From positions 26,675,093-26,739,092 of the forward strand of contig NC_081542.1 in the NCBI RefSeq assembly GCF_901000735.1: a stretch of DNA of 64,000 nucleotides, read 5' to 3'. The notes beneath the pieces are model-generated. The model was not told the origin of the DNA. It made no database searches and was given only the letters and a program-made list of their open reading frames with translations. The translations under genes were made by a program, and so were the position numbers. This DNA is from Corylus avellana. Lineage: Eukaryota > Streptophyta > Magnoliopsida > Fagales > Betulaceae. This document shows, in pieces, positions 11,770 to 24,447 of the stretch. The first letter of the stretch is position 1; the number at the start of each line of letters is the position of its first letter.

Positions 11770-13198
11770 TATTCAATCTTAAGAGTGAAGTCCTTCCCAA
11801 AAAGCACAAGATCATTTTAACTTCATGACGTGATTGCTCATGGCTCCCAATAAAGTCGTGTATCTTTCTCAAGTAATCTTTATTGCACTAGTTTTAGGTT
11901 GCTGCTTTCCGAGAACAAATTAATGATTCATACATATCTCTAACAATTGAGTAAACCAAATATCCTGAACCTGCAACTTTATTTCCTTCCTTCTAGGACA
12001 CTCACTCTTGTAGTAAATTTAATGAAATGTTTGTCTTTGTGGAACATGAACCTGATGCACCTAATTGTATAATTTATAAATAAGGAGTTTTGGTCTAAGC
12101 TTTTTGGTGTTTGCTATTATCTTTTATGCCATTTATGATCTTTCCAGGTGCACTTTTGTTCATTTATTTATAGCATACTTTTGTGTCCTTAACAGTTTTT
12201 TTTTTTTTTTTTAATATATATTTTTTTATTTTATTGTTGGATACAGGTGCCGACTTCATGATGTTTATGGATTTTTGAGCATATGATATTCTTGGGTTAA
12301 ATTTATAGAGGGAGATTTGTTTTAGAGTACATCTCTATGCTTGCTTTGTTTCCTTTTATCTTGTTTGCTTCCAGATAGGTCCCTCAACAGAACTTTCCCC
12401 TCTCACAAGTCACCTGAATATCAAATCTCTAATGGTTTTCCAATATTATTTGTTCGGCCGGCAAGATTTTTTTTAGGTGTCTTGCAAATAAACTTTCCCA
12501 ATAACCAAATATTTCATAACAATCGGGTCTTTTTTCACGGGTTTTTAGCATCCTACATGAACTTACTGCTATTTTTTTCATTGCATACAACTTATTCTGT
12601 CCCAATTTTTGAGGTGATTTGAGTAAAATGCTATAGAAGTTGGTGGAGGCAAAAAAGAAGTTGCAAGATGAACTCCCTTATCGAAATTTAGGGGAACATG
12701 CAAAATCAATTTCTATGATTATACTCATTTGCAATACCTCTTTTGAGATGTAAAAATTGGCCAAAAGCTTTCTGTAGTTTAGGTAAAAACATAAATAAGG
12801 TCTTACACTCAACTTTCGTACGAAATTGTGACTGGAAATTGTTGATGTGTCACGGTAGCACTAATTATATTTTGGCATATTTCATAATAAATAAATAAAA
12901 ATAAAAATAAATTGAGGGATTGTTGAGTCACCCTCATGACCAAGGGGTAGCTTGACCACCATATAAATTTGTATTCCTTTTGTTTGTTGTTTTTTGATTT
13001 TTATATGATGTTTTTATTTTTTTTTATTCTAGTGACGCATCACACTTTCGTCCGTTTATGCTTTTGGCTTACTACAAAGAGTTTTATGCCAATTTTTATA
13101 CTCCAATGAGCTAATTACAAATGGGTGAAACCATTGATTTTGCAATTTCTTTCTTGAAAACAGAGAATTTAATGTTCTCCATGATCCAAATAGATTGG
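11770..13198. other. 3' flank of the ILP1-like gene, AT-rich
   Basis: After the ILP1-like stop codon comes T-rich DNA with several long T runs and AATAAA-like hexamers that could serve 3' end formation; none stands out as the real signal. No further exon is seen. Confidence 0.5.
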
Positions 13199-14693
13199 GG
13201 TAATTACCTTTTCCCTCTATTAACTACAACGCATTGTTATTTTGCCCCTATGAATTGACAATCCCACTGCCTGACCCTATCAAACTACCATTTTGTGCTC
13301 AAAACCCCCTATTCCATCAGTCTTTAGACGGTCAACCTGTCATGTGCGCCTTATATGCCATCTTGAAATTTTATGTCCCACCTTTTTCCGCCATTAACTA
13401 TAATGTAGGGGTGCAAAGGCGGGCGATTAAAAACCGCCCGCTAACCGTTAACCGCTCTAACCGCTTAACCGTATTAACTGCTAACCGTCTAACCGCTATA
13501 ATCGCCTAGCAGTTAGCGGTTATTGGGTTTACTAACCGTAACTGCTAACCGCTAACCGTCTTTTTATATAATATATTTTTATAATTATAATTATAAAAAT
13601 ATTTATACATATAACATAATCACTTGATCATTAAATCACAATTTTAAAAAAATAATAATTAAATCACAATTTGAGTTTTAATATATTATCACTATAATTT
13701 ATATGATTATATCACATGAGATTGATCATTAAATCATTTGATTATATAATAACAAATTATATATATATAATATGACATAACTTATAAGTATACCAATTCA
13801 TACTAATACAACAATTAAATATCTAGAGACTTATTTCCAATGTATGTTATAAACTTATAAGTCTATATAAAAGTCTATATAAGTCTACATATCCATATGA
13901 ATAATATAAATGTATAATATCAATACTTAATCATATGATTCAATGACAATTCAAATACTTTATTCAAGACTTCAAGTGAATCATATTATTAATGTACAAT
14001 AATAATATGATTCGTATAATATCAAATTAAGTAATTGACATTGGATTAAACAATGACCGATTCGTTACTTATAAACACAATTTAAGTATTAATGTATTAT
14101 CATTATAATTTTAGTAATTTATATATTATTACTGTAATTGATATGATTATATCACATGATGACTTGGCTTTAAAGTACAAGTAAATGTAAATTTTGGGTC
14201 AAATATTTTTTATTTTTCAATATGGGCTCTTTTTATAGCAATTGGGCCCAAGAAGATATTAAAAATACAAGAAAAAAAAATGAGGGTAAAAAAAAGCCCA
14301 CTAAAATAAGCTCAAAAAGTCCTAAAGAAAGCCCAAAAAGTATAAAAAAAAAAAAGCCCAATTTTAAAAAAGCGGTTAACGGACGGTTATCTATTTCGCT
14401 AACCGCTAACTGTTACGCGGTTAGCAGTTGCCACTAACCGCTAACCGTAACCGCCTTTGCACCCCTACTATAATGCATTGTTATTTTGTCCCAATGAACT
14501 GACAACCTTATTGTGAGCAAAAGTGGGATAAAAAAATTCAAGATGGGTTGACCGTCTAAGTTAACACTTTTGATTGATGAAAGAGGGGTTTTAGGCACAA
14601 AATGGTAGTTTGATAGGGTCGGACAGTAGGGTTGTAAGTTTATGGGGGCAAAGTGATAATGCGATGTAGTTGATAGGGGAAAATGTAATTACC
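13199..14693. mobile_element. Inverted-repeat element (outer MITE) interrupted by a second MITE
   Basis: The left arm (13199-13405) and right arm (14468-14693) are diverged inverted copies of about 200 bp. They share GGTAATTAC at the outer ends and the block CTATCAAACTACCATTTTGT inside. With the inner MITE removed the two arms abut, so this was a foldback-like or Mutator-like non-autonomous element of about 430 bp. No open reading frame is convincing. A clear outer target duplication was not found. Confidence 0.7.
13406..14467. mobile_element. hAT-type MITE with 8-bp target duplication
   Basis: The terminal inverted repeats are TAGGGGTGCAAAGGC at 13406 and its exact complement ending at 14467. 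The direct 8-bp duplication CTATAATG lies at 13398-13405 and 14468-14475. An 8-bp duplication and a TAGGGGTG-type end are standard for the hAT superfamily. The sub-terminal regions carry many copies of the motif CTAACCGC/GCGGTTAG in both orientations, as is common for hAT transposase binding regions. The interior is AT-rich and non-coding, so the element needs a transposase from elsewhere. Confidence 0.88.
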
Positions 14694-15197
14694 TTCGCTC
14701 CCTTGGGCCTCAGAGTGGCTTCACTGAATCCCACTTTCCCTTTCTTACAAAGTTCCTCTCTAAAAGGTGCTCTTGGGGTCATTGCACCAACATTAATGAT
14801 GTTGGACAAGGTCTAGGAACAGTTAACATACATTGGTTTGACCATGACAATCAATTAGAACAGTGGGTGGCGGGGACCTGTTTATTGAACTGTGCACATC
14901 AAACACCCAGAGGATCAACATATTGAAAAGTTTGAGGGAAAAATCATGGCAAAAGTAGTGAAGGATTCTTGCCTCTTAAGATATGGGTAAAGATAGTGGA
15001 GTCAACACACAATTCCACAGAGAATGAAAAATAATAATAATAATAATAATTAAAAAAAAAAAAAAAAAACAATAAGAAAAACAGAAAGTGCAGTAGATTT
15101 ACTTACAAAAATCAAACCTATTTCAAAATCTCCAGTCTTCTCTAGTTCAAGAACAGCTAAACATCTAGAAAGAAATTCAAAGAAAGTAAACCCAATG

Positions 15198-15722
15198 TTA
15201 TGCACCCTCACACGAGCCTACCGACTCTTCTTCACCCTCCCTCAGATTTTCCACAATCACGTGAAACTCCAACCTTGAAAATTTGCAATAACGCAAAATT
15301 TGACATCTCAAATCTGTTTGAAGACAACTTGGAAAACAGATCGTCTTCCCAGCCAACATCGCAGCATCCATTGCTTTAACTTCATTAAGTTTTTCCTCTG
15401 TGTTGATCATTACAAATTTCTCCTCTGAAGAGCTAAGTGCTGAACTGGGACTTGGTGGATGAAAGGGATGTAAAACGGCTTCCTCCGGCTCCTCCTCCTC
15501 CTAAACAGGATGAGGTTCCTCATACGCTGCCGCCTCCTCATCGACCAGAAAAGGTTCCACACCTGCCGCCTCTTCATAAGTAACAGTAAAGTGCGAGGAA
15601 TGAGATTCATGGCCTGCCTCGGCCTCCACCTGCACCTCCAGTTCTACAAAATCTCCAAGTTGCAAATCAGGAATACCAAGTATAAATTCTTCAAGTTCCT
15701 CATCATCCTCTTCATGCTCCAC
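15198..15722 (-). pseudogene. Degenerate acidic protein gene, copy 1 (family unknown)
   Basis: Reading the minus strand, one frame runs from an acidic start (EHEEDDEELEEFILGIPDL) through SSHFTVTYEEAAG and a second Glu-rich part to a Cys-containing end (MLAGKTICFPSCLQ, then LEFHVIVENL), stopping at 15198. A single in-frame TAG interrupts it between EEPHPV and EEEEPEEA. An in-frame stop also lies just upstream at the array junction. The first segment recurs in every unit of the array, while the complete tail is found only here and at 23924-24447. I do not recognise the family. An intron at the stop is possible but no clear splice sites were seen. Confidence 0.5.
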
Positions 15723-18700
15723 TAGATCAAACTAGTTGAATAACCAGAGTTGCGCCGCTGAAATTGGTGGTATCGCTGCTGAAATCGGTGGTACTGACAC
15801 CTGCCCCACCTCCCAGTCTCATGATAGCGGTGGTTTGGGCAGGTCCCATTCAACTCCCAGGGTAGCGGCTCCGCCCAGGCCTAGGCCCCTTCCCCCGCCT
15901 TTTTCGGCAGTTCTGCCTTTGTCGTCGTTGCCTCCTCCGGCGGTACTGCATCTGCCCCTGGCTCCAGTGATGTTACCTTTGCTTTTAGCTCCAACTCCGG
16001 CGATGTTGCCTCTGCCACTGGCTCCAACTCCAGCGGCACTGCCTCTGCTCCTGGCTCCAGCTCCGGTGATGCTGCATCTACCTTTGGCTTCAGCTCCGAC
16101 GGTGCTGCCTCTGCCTCTGGCTCCAGCTTCGGCAGTGCTTCATTTGCCCCTGGCTCCGGCACAAGCTCAGGCAACGTGGATTTTTTTTCTCTTCCATCTC
16201 TTCTCTCGCTTTTCTTTTCTAATTTTGAATTTGAATTTGAATTTAAATGGAAAGAAATGAGAGGAAAATAATTAATGCTATATATTTAAACTTTTACTAA
16301 AAATAAAAAATTCAAAGGGCTGATGGATGTGGCCGTTGGATTACCACAAATTTTGGCAGAAATGAGATTCGTGGCCGCCTCGGCATCCACCTACGCCTCC
16401 AGTTCTTCAAAATCTTTAGGTTACAAATCAAAAATACTCAATATAAAATCTTCAAGGTCCTCATCGTCCTCCTCATGCTCCAATGGATCAAACTAGTTGA
16501 ATTCTCAGAGTTGCGCCGCTAGAATTGGTTGTACCAGCACCTGCCCCACCTCCCAGTCCCACGATAGTAGTGGTTCAGGCAGGTCCTAATTCAAGTCCCA
16601 GGGTAGCGGCTCCACCCAAGCCCAAGCCCCTTCCCCCACCTCCATCGCCTCCTCCGGCGGTTCTGCCTCCACCGCCATTGCCTCTTCCGACGGTGCTGCG
16701 TCTGTCCCTGGGTCCGGCTTCGGCGGTGCTGCTTTTGCCCTTAGCTCTAACTCTGGCGGTGCTGCGTCTGCCCATGGCTCCAGCTCCGGCGGTCTTGCCT
16801 CTACCCCTAGCTCTATCTCCAGTGGTGCTACCTTTGCCCCTAGCTCTTGTTCCAGCTTCAGCGGTGCTACGCCTGACCTTGGCTCTAGCTCCAACAGTGT
16901 TGCCTCTGCCCCTAGCTTCGACTCTGGCGATGCTGCCTCTGCCCCTAGCTTCAGCTCTGGTGGTGCTGCGTCTGACCCTAGCTCTGGCTCTGGTGGTGTT
17001 GCCTCTGCCGCAGTGTTGCCTTTGCCCTTAGCTCCAGCTCCGGCGGTGCTGCTTCTGCCCCTAGCTCCAGCTTCGGCGGTGCTGCCCTTGGCTCCGGCTC
17101 TGGCGGTGCTACCTCTGCCCCTAGCTCCAGCTTTGGCGGTGTGGAGGTGCTACGTTTGCCCCTGGCTTCGGCTCCGACTGTGTTGCGTTTGCCCTTAGCT
17201 CCGGCACAGGCTCAGGCAACATGGCTTTTTTTCTCTCCCCTCTCTTCTCTCCCTTTTCTTTTCTAATTTTTAATTTGAATTTGAATTTGAATGGAAAGAA
17301 ATGAGTGGAAAATAGTTAATGTTATATATTTAAACTTTTACTAAAAATTAAAAAGAAAAAATTCAAAAGGGTGATGGATGTAGCCGTTGGATCATCACAA
17401 ATTTTGACAGAAATGAGATTCATGGCCTGCCTCATCCTCCGCCTACGCCTCCAGTTCCTCAAAATCTCCAGGTTGCAAATAAGGAATACCTAGTATAAAA
17501 TTTCCAAGTTCCTCATCATCCTCCTCATGCTCCACTAGATCAAACTAGTTTAACTCCCAGAGTTGCACCACTAGAACCGGTGGTAGCGTCGCTGGAATTG
17601 GTGGTACAGGCACCTGCCCCACCTCCCAGTCCCACGACAGCAGTGGTTCGGGCAGGTCCTAATTCAACTACTAGGGTAGCGGCTCCGCCCAAGCCAAGGC
17701 CCCTGCCTCGGGCTCCTTCGCCTCTGCCGGCGGTTCTACCTTCCCCGCCACTGCCTACTCCTGCGATACTGTGTCTGCCCATGCCTCCGTCTCCGGCGAT
17801 GCTGCCTCTGCCCCTAGCTCCAGCTCCGGCGGTGCTATGTTTGCCCCTGGCTCCGGCTCTAGCAATGTTGCCTTTGCCCTAGGCTCCAGCTCTAGCGGCC
17901 CTGCCTCTGCCCTTGGCTCCAGCTCTGGTGATGTTGCATCTGCCCTTGGCTCCGGCTCCGGCGGTGCTCCCTCTGCCCTTGGCTTTAGCTCCGGCGGTGC
18001 TGCATGTACCCTTGGCTCCGAGTTCGGCTCCGGCACAAACTCAGGCAACATGGCTTTTTTTCTCTTCCTACCCTTCTCTCCCTTTTCTTTTCATATTTTG
18101 AATTTGAATTTGAATTTAAATGGAAAGAAATGAGAGGAAAATAGGTAATGCTGTATATTTAAACTTTTACTAAAAATAAAAAATTTAAAGGGCTGATGGA
18201 TGTGGCCGTTCGATCATCCCAAATTTTGGCAGAAATGAGATTCATGGCTCGCCTCAGCCTCGGCCTACGCCTCTAGTTCTTCAAAATCTCCAGGTTGCAA
18301 ATCAGGAATATCCAGTATAAAATCTTCAAGTTCCTCATCGTCCTCATGCTCCACTGGATCAAACTAGTTGAATTCTCAGAGTTGCGCCGCTGGGATTGTT
18401 GGTACCAGCACCTGCCCCACCTCCTAGTCCCATGGTTGCGGTAATTCAGGCAGGTCCCAATTCAACTCCCAGGGTAGCTGCTCCACCCGGGCCCAGGCCC
18501 CTTCCCCCTCCTCCTTCACCTCCTCCGGCGGTTCTTCCTTCACCATCGTTGCTTCCTTCGGCGGTGCTGCGTCTGCCCCTGGCTCTGGCTCCAGCGGTAC
18601 TGCCTCTACCCCTAGCTCCAGCTCCGGCCGTGCTATGTCTGCCCTTGGCTCCGGCTCCAACGGTGCTGCCTCTGCCCCTAGCTACGACTCAGGCGGTGCT

Positions 18701-21700
18701 ACCTTTGCCCATAGCTTTAGCTCTGGTGGTGCTGCGTCAGCCCCTAGCTCAGGCTCTGGCGGTGCTGCCTCTGTCCCTGAGTCCGGCTCCGGTGGTGCTG
18801 CCTCTGTCCCTAGCTCTAGCTTCGACGGTGCTACCTCTGCCCTTAGCTCCAGCTCTGGCGGTGCGGCGGTGCTACGTCTTCCCCCGGCTCTGGCTCCGAC
18901 TATGCTGCGTCTGCCCCTATCTCCGGCATAGGCTTAGGCAACATGGCTTTTTTTCTCTCCCTTCCCTTCTCTCCCTTTTCTTTTCTAATTTTTAATTTGA
19001 ATTTGAATTTGAATGGAAAGAAATGAGAGGAAAATAGTTAATGTTATATATTTAAACTTTTACTAAAAATTAAAAAGAAAAAATTCAAAGGGGTGATGGA
19101 TGTGGCCGTTGGATCATCACAAATTTTGATAGAAATGAGATTCATGGCACACCTCATCCTCCGCCTACGCCTCCAGTTCCTCAAAATCTCCAAGTTGCAA
19201 ATAAGGAATACCCAATATAAAATCTCAAAGTTCCTCATCATCCTCTTCATGCTCCACTTGATCAAACTAGTTCAGGTCCCAGAGTTGCACCGCTAGAACC
19301 AGTGGTAACACCGCTGGAATTGGTGGTACCGGCACCTGCCCCACCTCCTACTCCAACAATAGTGGTGGTTCAGGCAGGTCCTAAGTCAACTACCAGGGTA
19401 GCGGCTCTGCCCAGGCCCAAGGCCCTGCCCCGGGCTCCTTCGCCTCCTCCTGTGATTTTGCCTTCGCTGCCACTGCCTCCTCCGGTGGTGCTGCGTCTGC
19501 CCCGGCCTCCGGCTTCGGCAATGCTGCCTCTGCCCCTAGCTCCAACTCTAACGGTGCTACGTTTGCCCTCGGCTCCGGCTCCAGCAGTGCTGCCTTTGCC
19601 CTTGGCTTCAGCTCCAGCGGCGCTGCTTCTGCCCTTGGCTCCAACTCCGGTAATGCTGCACTTGCCCTTGGCTCCGGCTCCGGCGGTGCTGCCTCTGTCC
19701 CTAGCTCCAGCTCCGACGGTGCTGCGTCTACCCCTAACTCCAGCTCCGGCTCCGGCACAAGCTCAGGCAACGTGGCTTTTTTTTTTCTCTTCCTTCTCTT
19801 CTCTCGCTTTTCTTTTCTAATTTTGAATTTGAATTTGAATTTAAATGGAAAGAAATGAGAGGAAAATAGGTAATGTTGTATATTTAAACTTTTACTAAAA
19901 ATAAAAAATTCAAAAGGCTGATGGATGTGGTCGTTCGATCATCCCAAATTTTGGCAGAACTGAGATTCATGGCTCGCCTCGGCCTCGGCCTACGCCTCTA
20001 GTTCTTCAAAATCTCCAGGTTGCAAATCAGGAATATCCAGTATAAAATCTTCAAGTTCCTCATCGTCCTCCTCATGCTCCACTGGATCAAACTAGTTGAA
20101 TTCTCAGAGTTGCGCCGCTGGGATTGTTGGTACCAGCACCTGCCCCACCTCTTAGTCCCATGGTAGCGGTGGTTCAGGTAGGCCCCAATTCAACTCCCAG
20201 GGTAGCTGCTCCACCCTGGCCCAGGCCCCTTCCCCCTCCTCCTTCACCTCCTCCGGCGGTTCTTCCTTCACCACCGTTGCTTTCTTCGGCGGTGTTGCGT
20301 TTGCCCCTGGCTCTGGCTCCGGCGGTACTGCCTCTGCCCCTAGCTCTAGCTCCGGTAGTGCTATGTCTGCCCTTGGCTCCGGCTCCAACAGTGCTGCCTC
20401 TGCCCCTAGCTACGACTCAGGCGGTGCTACCTTAGCCCATAGCTTTAGCTCTGGTGGTGTTGCATCGGCCCCTAGCTCCAGCTCCAGCGGTGCTGCCTCT
20501 GTCCCTGGGTCCGGCTCCGGTGGTGCTGCCTCTGTCCCTAGCTCTAGCTTCGACGATGCTACCTCTGCCCCTAGCTCCAGCTCTGGCAGTGCGGCGGTGC
20601 TACGTCTGCCTCTGTCTCTGGCTCCGACTGTGCTGCGTCTGCCCCTATCTCCGGCATAGGCTTAGGCAACATGGCTTTTTTTTCTCTCCCCTCCCTTCTC
20701 TCCCTTTTCTTTTCTAATTTTTAATTTGAATTTAAATTTGAATTTGAATGGAAAAAAATGAGAGGAAAATAGTTAATGTTATATATTTAAACTTTTTCTA
20801 AAAATTAAAAAGAAAAAATTCAAAGGGGTGATGGATGTGGCCGTTGGATCATCACAAATTTTGATAGAAATGAGATTCATGGCCCGCCTCATCCTCCGCC
20901 TACGCCTCCAGTTCCTCAAAATCTCCAGGTTGCAAATAAGGAATACCTAGTATAAAATCTCCAAGTTCCTCATCATCCTCTTCATACTCCACTTGATCAA
21001 ACTAGTTCAATTCCCAGAGTTGCACCGCTAGAACCAGTGGTAACGCCGCTAAAATTGGTGGTACCGGCACTTGCCCCACCTCCTAGTCCCACAATAGTGG
21101 TGGTTCAGGCAGGTCCTAATTCAACTACCAGGGTAGCGGCTCTGCCCAGGCCCAGGCCCCTGCCCTGGGCTCTTTCGCCTCCTCCGGCGATTTTGCCTTT
21201 GCTGCCACTGCCTCTTCCGGTGGTGTTACGTCTGCCCCGGCCTCCGGCTCCAGCGATGCTGCCTCTATCCCTAGCTTCAACTCTAGCGATGTTACGTTTG
21301 CCCTTTGCTCCGGCTCCAGCAGTGCTACCTTTGCCTTTGGCTTCAGCTCCAGCGGCGCTGCTTCTGCCCTTGGCTCCAGCTCCGGTAATGCTGCATTTGC
21401 CCTTGGCTCTAGCTCCGGCGGTGCTGCCTCTGTCCCTAGCTCCAGCTCCGACGGTGCTGCGTCTACCCCTAACTCCGGCTCCGACTCCGGCACAGGCTCA
21501 GGCAACGTGGCTTTTTTTTTTTCTCTTCCTTCTCTTCTCTCACTTTTCTTTTCTAATTTTGAATTTGAATTTGAATTTGAATTTAAATGAAAAGAAATGA
21601 GAGGAAAATAGTTAATGCTATATATTTAAACTTTTACTAAAAGTAAAAAATTCAAAGGGCTGATGGATGTGGCCGTTCGATCATCACAAATTTTGGTAGA

Positions 21701-22685
21701 AATGAGATTCGTTGCTCGCCTTGGCCTCTGCCTACGCCTCCAGTTCTTCAAAATCTCCAGGTTGCAAATCAGAAATACCCAGTATAAAATCTTCAAGTTC
21801 CTCATCGTCCTTCTCATGCTCCACTGGATAAAAAACTAATTAAATTCCCAGAGTTGCGTCGTTGAAATTTGTTGTACTAGCACCTGCCCTACCTCTAGTC
21901 CCACAGTAGTGGTGGTTCAGACAAGTCCTAATTTAGCTCCTAGGGTAATGGCCCCGCCCGGGCCCAGGCCCCTTCCTCAGCCTCCTCTGGTGGTTTTGCC
22001 TCCACTACCGTTGCCTCCTCGGCGGTAGTGCGTTTGCCCCTAGCTCCAACTCCGGCGGTGTTGCGTCTGCTCCTGGATCCAATTCCGGCAATGCTGCCTC
22101 TGCCCCTGGCTCCAACTCCGGTGATGCTGCATCTGCCCTTGGCTCCGGCTCCAGCAATGCTGCCTCTGCCCCTGGCTCTGACTTCGGCGGTGCTGCCTCT
22201 GCCTTTAGCTCCAGCTCCGACAAGGTTGTGTATGCCCCTGGCTCCGGCTCCGGCATAGGCTCAAGCAACATGACTTTTTTTTCTACCCTCTCTTCTGTCC
22301 CGTTTCTTTTCTAACTTTGAATTTGAATTTGAATGAAAAGAAATGAGAGGAAAATAGTTAATGCTATATATTTAAACTTTTACTAAAAATAAAAAATTGA
22401 AAGGGCTAATAGATGTGGGCGTTGGATCATCACAACTTTTGACGGAAATGATGATGACCAAGTGGCCTACGAAACGAAGGGGGAAAGCCACCAGTTAAAT
22501 TGTACAAGCAATATTATGATTCACTATTTAAAATTAGTACAAAATAAAGTACCAAATATAAGTGTAGTTTTGGAAAGTTGTAGGGGCTGAGACTTCTAAG
22601 TTTAAATAATGGGCTATTGCGGTCCCTGACCCATTAAGATAAAGCGGTCCTTCACTTTTATCTATTGCCCTGTTGAACTGTTTTG

Positions 22686-23710
22686 GCTGAGGCTCCGATT
22701 GAGGCTCAAGCTTAGGCTCAGGAGGATCAACGTCCGCCTCATTGCCCATTAGTTCTTCTTTCTTCGCCGGTGGTGGTTCTGGTCTTCTCCTTCTCATTTC
22801 CCTTCTCCTCTTTCTCATTGCCCTGCTCCTCCTTCTTAGTGCCCTACTCTCTCTCGCTGAGAAGAGAATCTACCTAAATCTTCTACCGTCGACAATAAGG
22901 CAGAACAAACACAACATATTTCTACTTTTCTCTCCCTTCTCTTTTCTCCCTTTTCTTCTGTTCCCAAATCCAGTTTGTTTAGGTTTTGAATCAGGATCCC
23001 CTCATATTGTAGAAAATATGAGAATCTCATATTTGCCAAATACTCACCGTTCATGAAATCTAATGGGTAATGCAATTGTCAACTGTTTTCAAATTTCAAG
23101 AAAAGAAAAAAAAATCCTAGCTGTTTTGAAATTGCCCTCTTGGACTGGGCCGACGCTGCATGGATTGAATGGTGCATATCAGTAGAAGTAGAATGGGTCC
23201 TCTCTACTAGAGAGTAGGCCTAAATCTGGGCTGAAACAGACAATTAATTAGCACAACATAGTCCTTCACATTTAGCTGACACCCTAGTAGACTGGGCCAA
23301 AGCTGTTGGGCCTGAGACTTTTGAATCTAAATAATGGGCTATTGCGGTCCGTGACCCATTAAGATGAAGCGGTCCTTCACTTTGATCTATTGCCCTGTAG
23401 GACTGGGCCAGCTGAGGCTCCAGCTGGGGCTAAGGCTAAAGCTAAGACTGAGGCTTACAGGGATTGACCTCTGCCTCATTGCCCGATAGTTCTTCTTGCT
23501 CTGCCGGTGGTGGTTCTGGTCTTCTCCTTCTCATTGCCCTTCTCCTCCTTCTCAGTGTCCTTCTCCCTCTCGCTGAGAAGAGAATCCACCTGAATCCTCT
23601 ACCGGCGACAATAAGGCGGAACAAACGCAACATCTTTCTACTTTTCTCTCATCTCTCTTCTCTCCCTTTTCATCTGTTCTAAAATCCAGTTTGTTTAGGT
23701 TTTGAATCTT
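22686..23710. repeat. Direct repeat pair of about 300 bp inside the array
   Basis: Positions 22686-23000 and 23410-23710 are direct copies with scattered differences; both contain GCCGGTGGTGGTTCTGGTCTTC and CTCTCGCTGAGAAGAGAATC. Between them, 23140-23410 matches the dispersed repeat seen in the ILP1-like intron. On the minus strand each copy gives a short, Arg/Glu-rich open stretch (RRRRPEPPPA) without a recognisable family. This may be a lost 5' part of the same degenerate gene unit as at 15198-15722; that is inference. Confidence 0.6.
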
Positions 23711-23923
23711 GCCTATTAAAAGTATATGGATAATGCTGGTGGAGTCAACACACAATTCCACAGAGAATGAAAAAAAAAAAAATTCAAAAACAAAACAATA
23801 AGAAAAACAGAAAGTGCAGTAGATTTACGTACAAAAATTGAACCTATTTATAAATCTCCAATCTACTCTAGTTCAAGAACTGCTAAACATCCAGAAAGAA
23901 ATTCAAAGAAAGTAAATCCAATG

Positions 23924-24447
23924 TTATGCACCCTCACACGAGCCTACCGACTCTTCTTCATCCACCCTCAGATTTTCCACAATCACCTGAAACTCCAACC
24001 TTGAAAATTTGCAATAATGCAAAATTTGACATCTCAAATCTACTTGAAGACAACTTGGAAAACATATCGTCTTCCCAGCCAACATCGCAACATCCATTGC
24101 TTCAACTTCATTAAGTTTTTCCTCTGTGTTGATTATTACAAATTTCTCCTTTGAAGAGCTAAGTGTTGGACCGGGACTTGGTGGATGTAAGGGATGTAAA
24201 ATAGCTTCCTCCGGCTCCTCCTCCTCCTAAACAAGATGAGGTTCCTCATCTACCGCCGCCTCCTCATCGGCCAAAAAAGGTTCCACAGCCGCCGTCTCCT
24301 CATAAGTAACAGTAGAGTGCAAGGACTGAGATTCATGGCCCGCCTTGGCCTCCACCTGCGCCTCCAGTTTCTCAAAATCTCCTGGTTGCAAATCAGGAAT
24401 ACCAGTATAAAATCTTGAAGTTCCTCATCATTCTCCTCATGCTCCAC
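23924..24447 (-). pseudogene. Degenerate acidic protein gene, copy 2
   Basis: This is a direct copy of the 15198-15722 sequence. The whole homologous block, including non-coding flank, is about 14998-15722 against 23741-24447. It keeps the Cys-containing tail (MLAGKTICFPSCLQ) and the same internal TAG at the same position. A one-base change just after EHEENDEELQDFIL shifts the frame. The two copies flank eight array units, so a large duplication of about 8.7 kb, or repeated unequal exchange, is implied. Confidence 0.5.

Noticed and set aside
15736..18995. Forward-strand Pro/Leu/Ala-rich open frames resembling arabinogalactan proteins
   Set aside because: Every frame of the 33-bp minisatellite is open, there is no signal peptide, and the frames start and stop at array junctions. 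They reflect composition, not supported coding.
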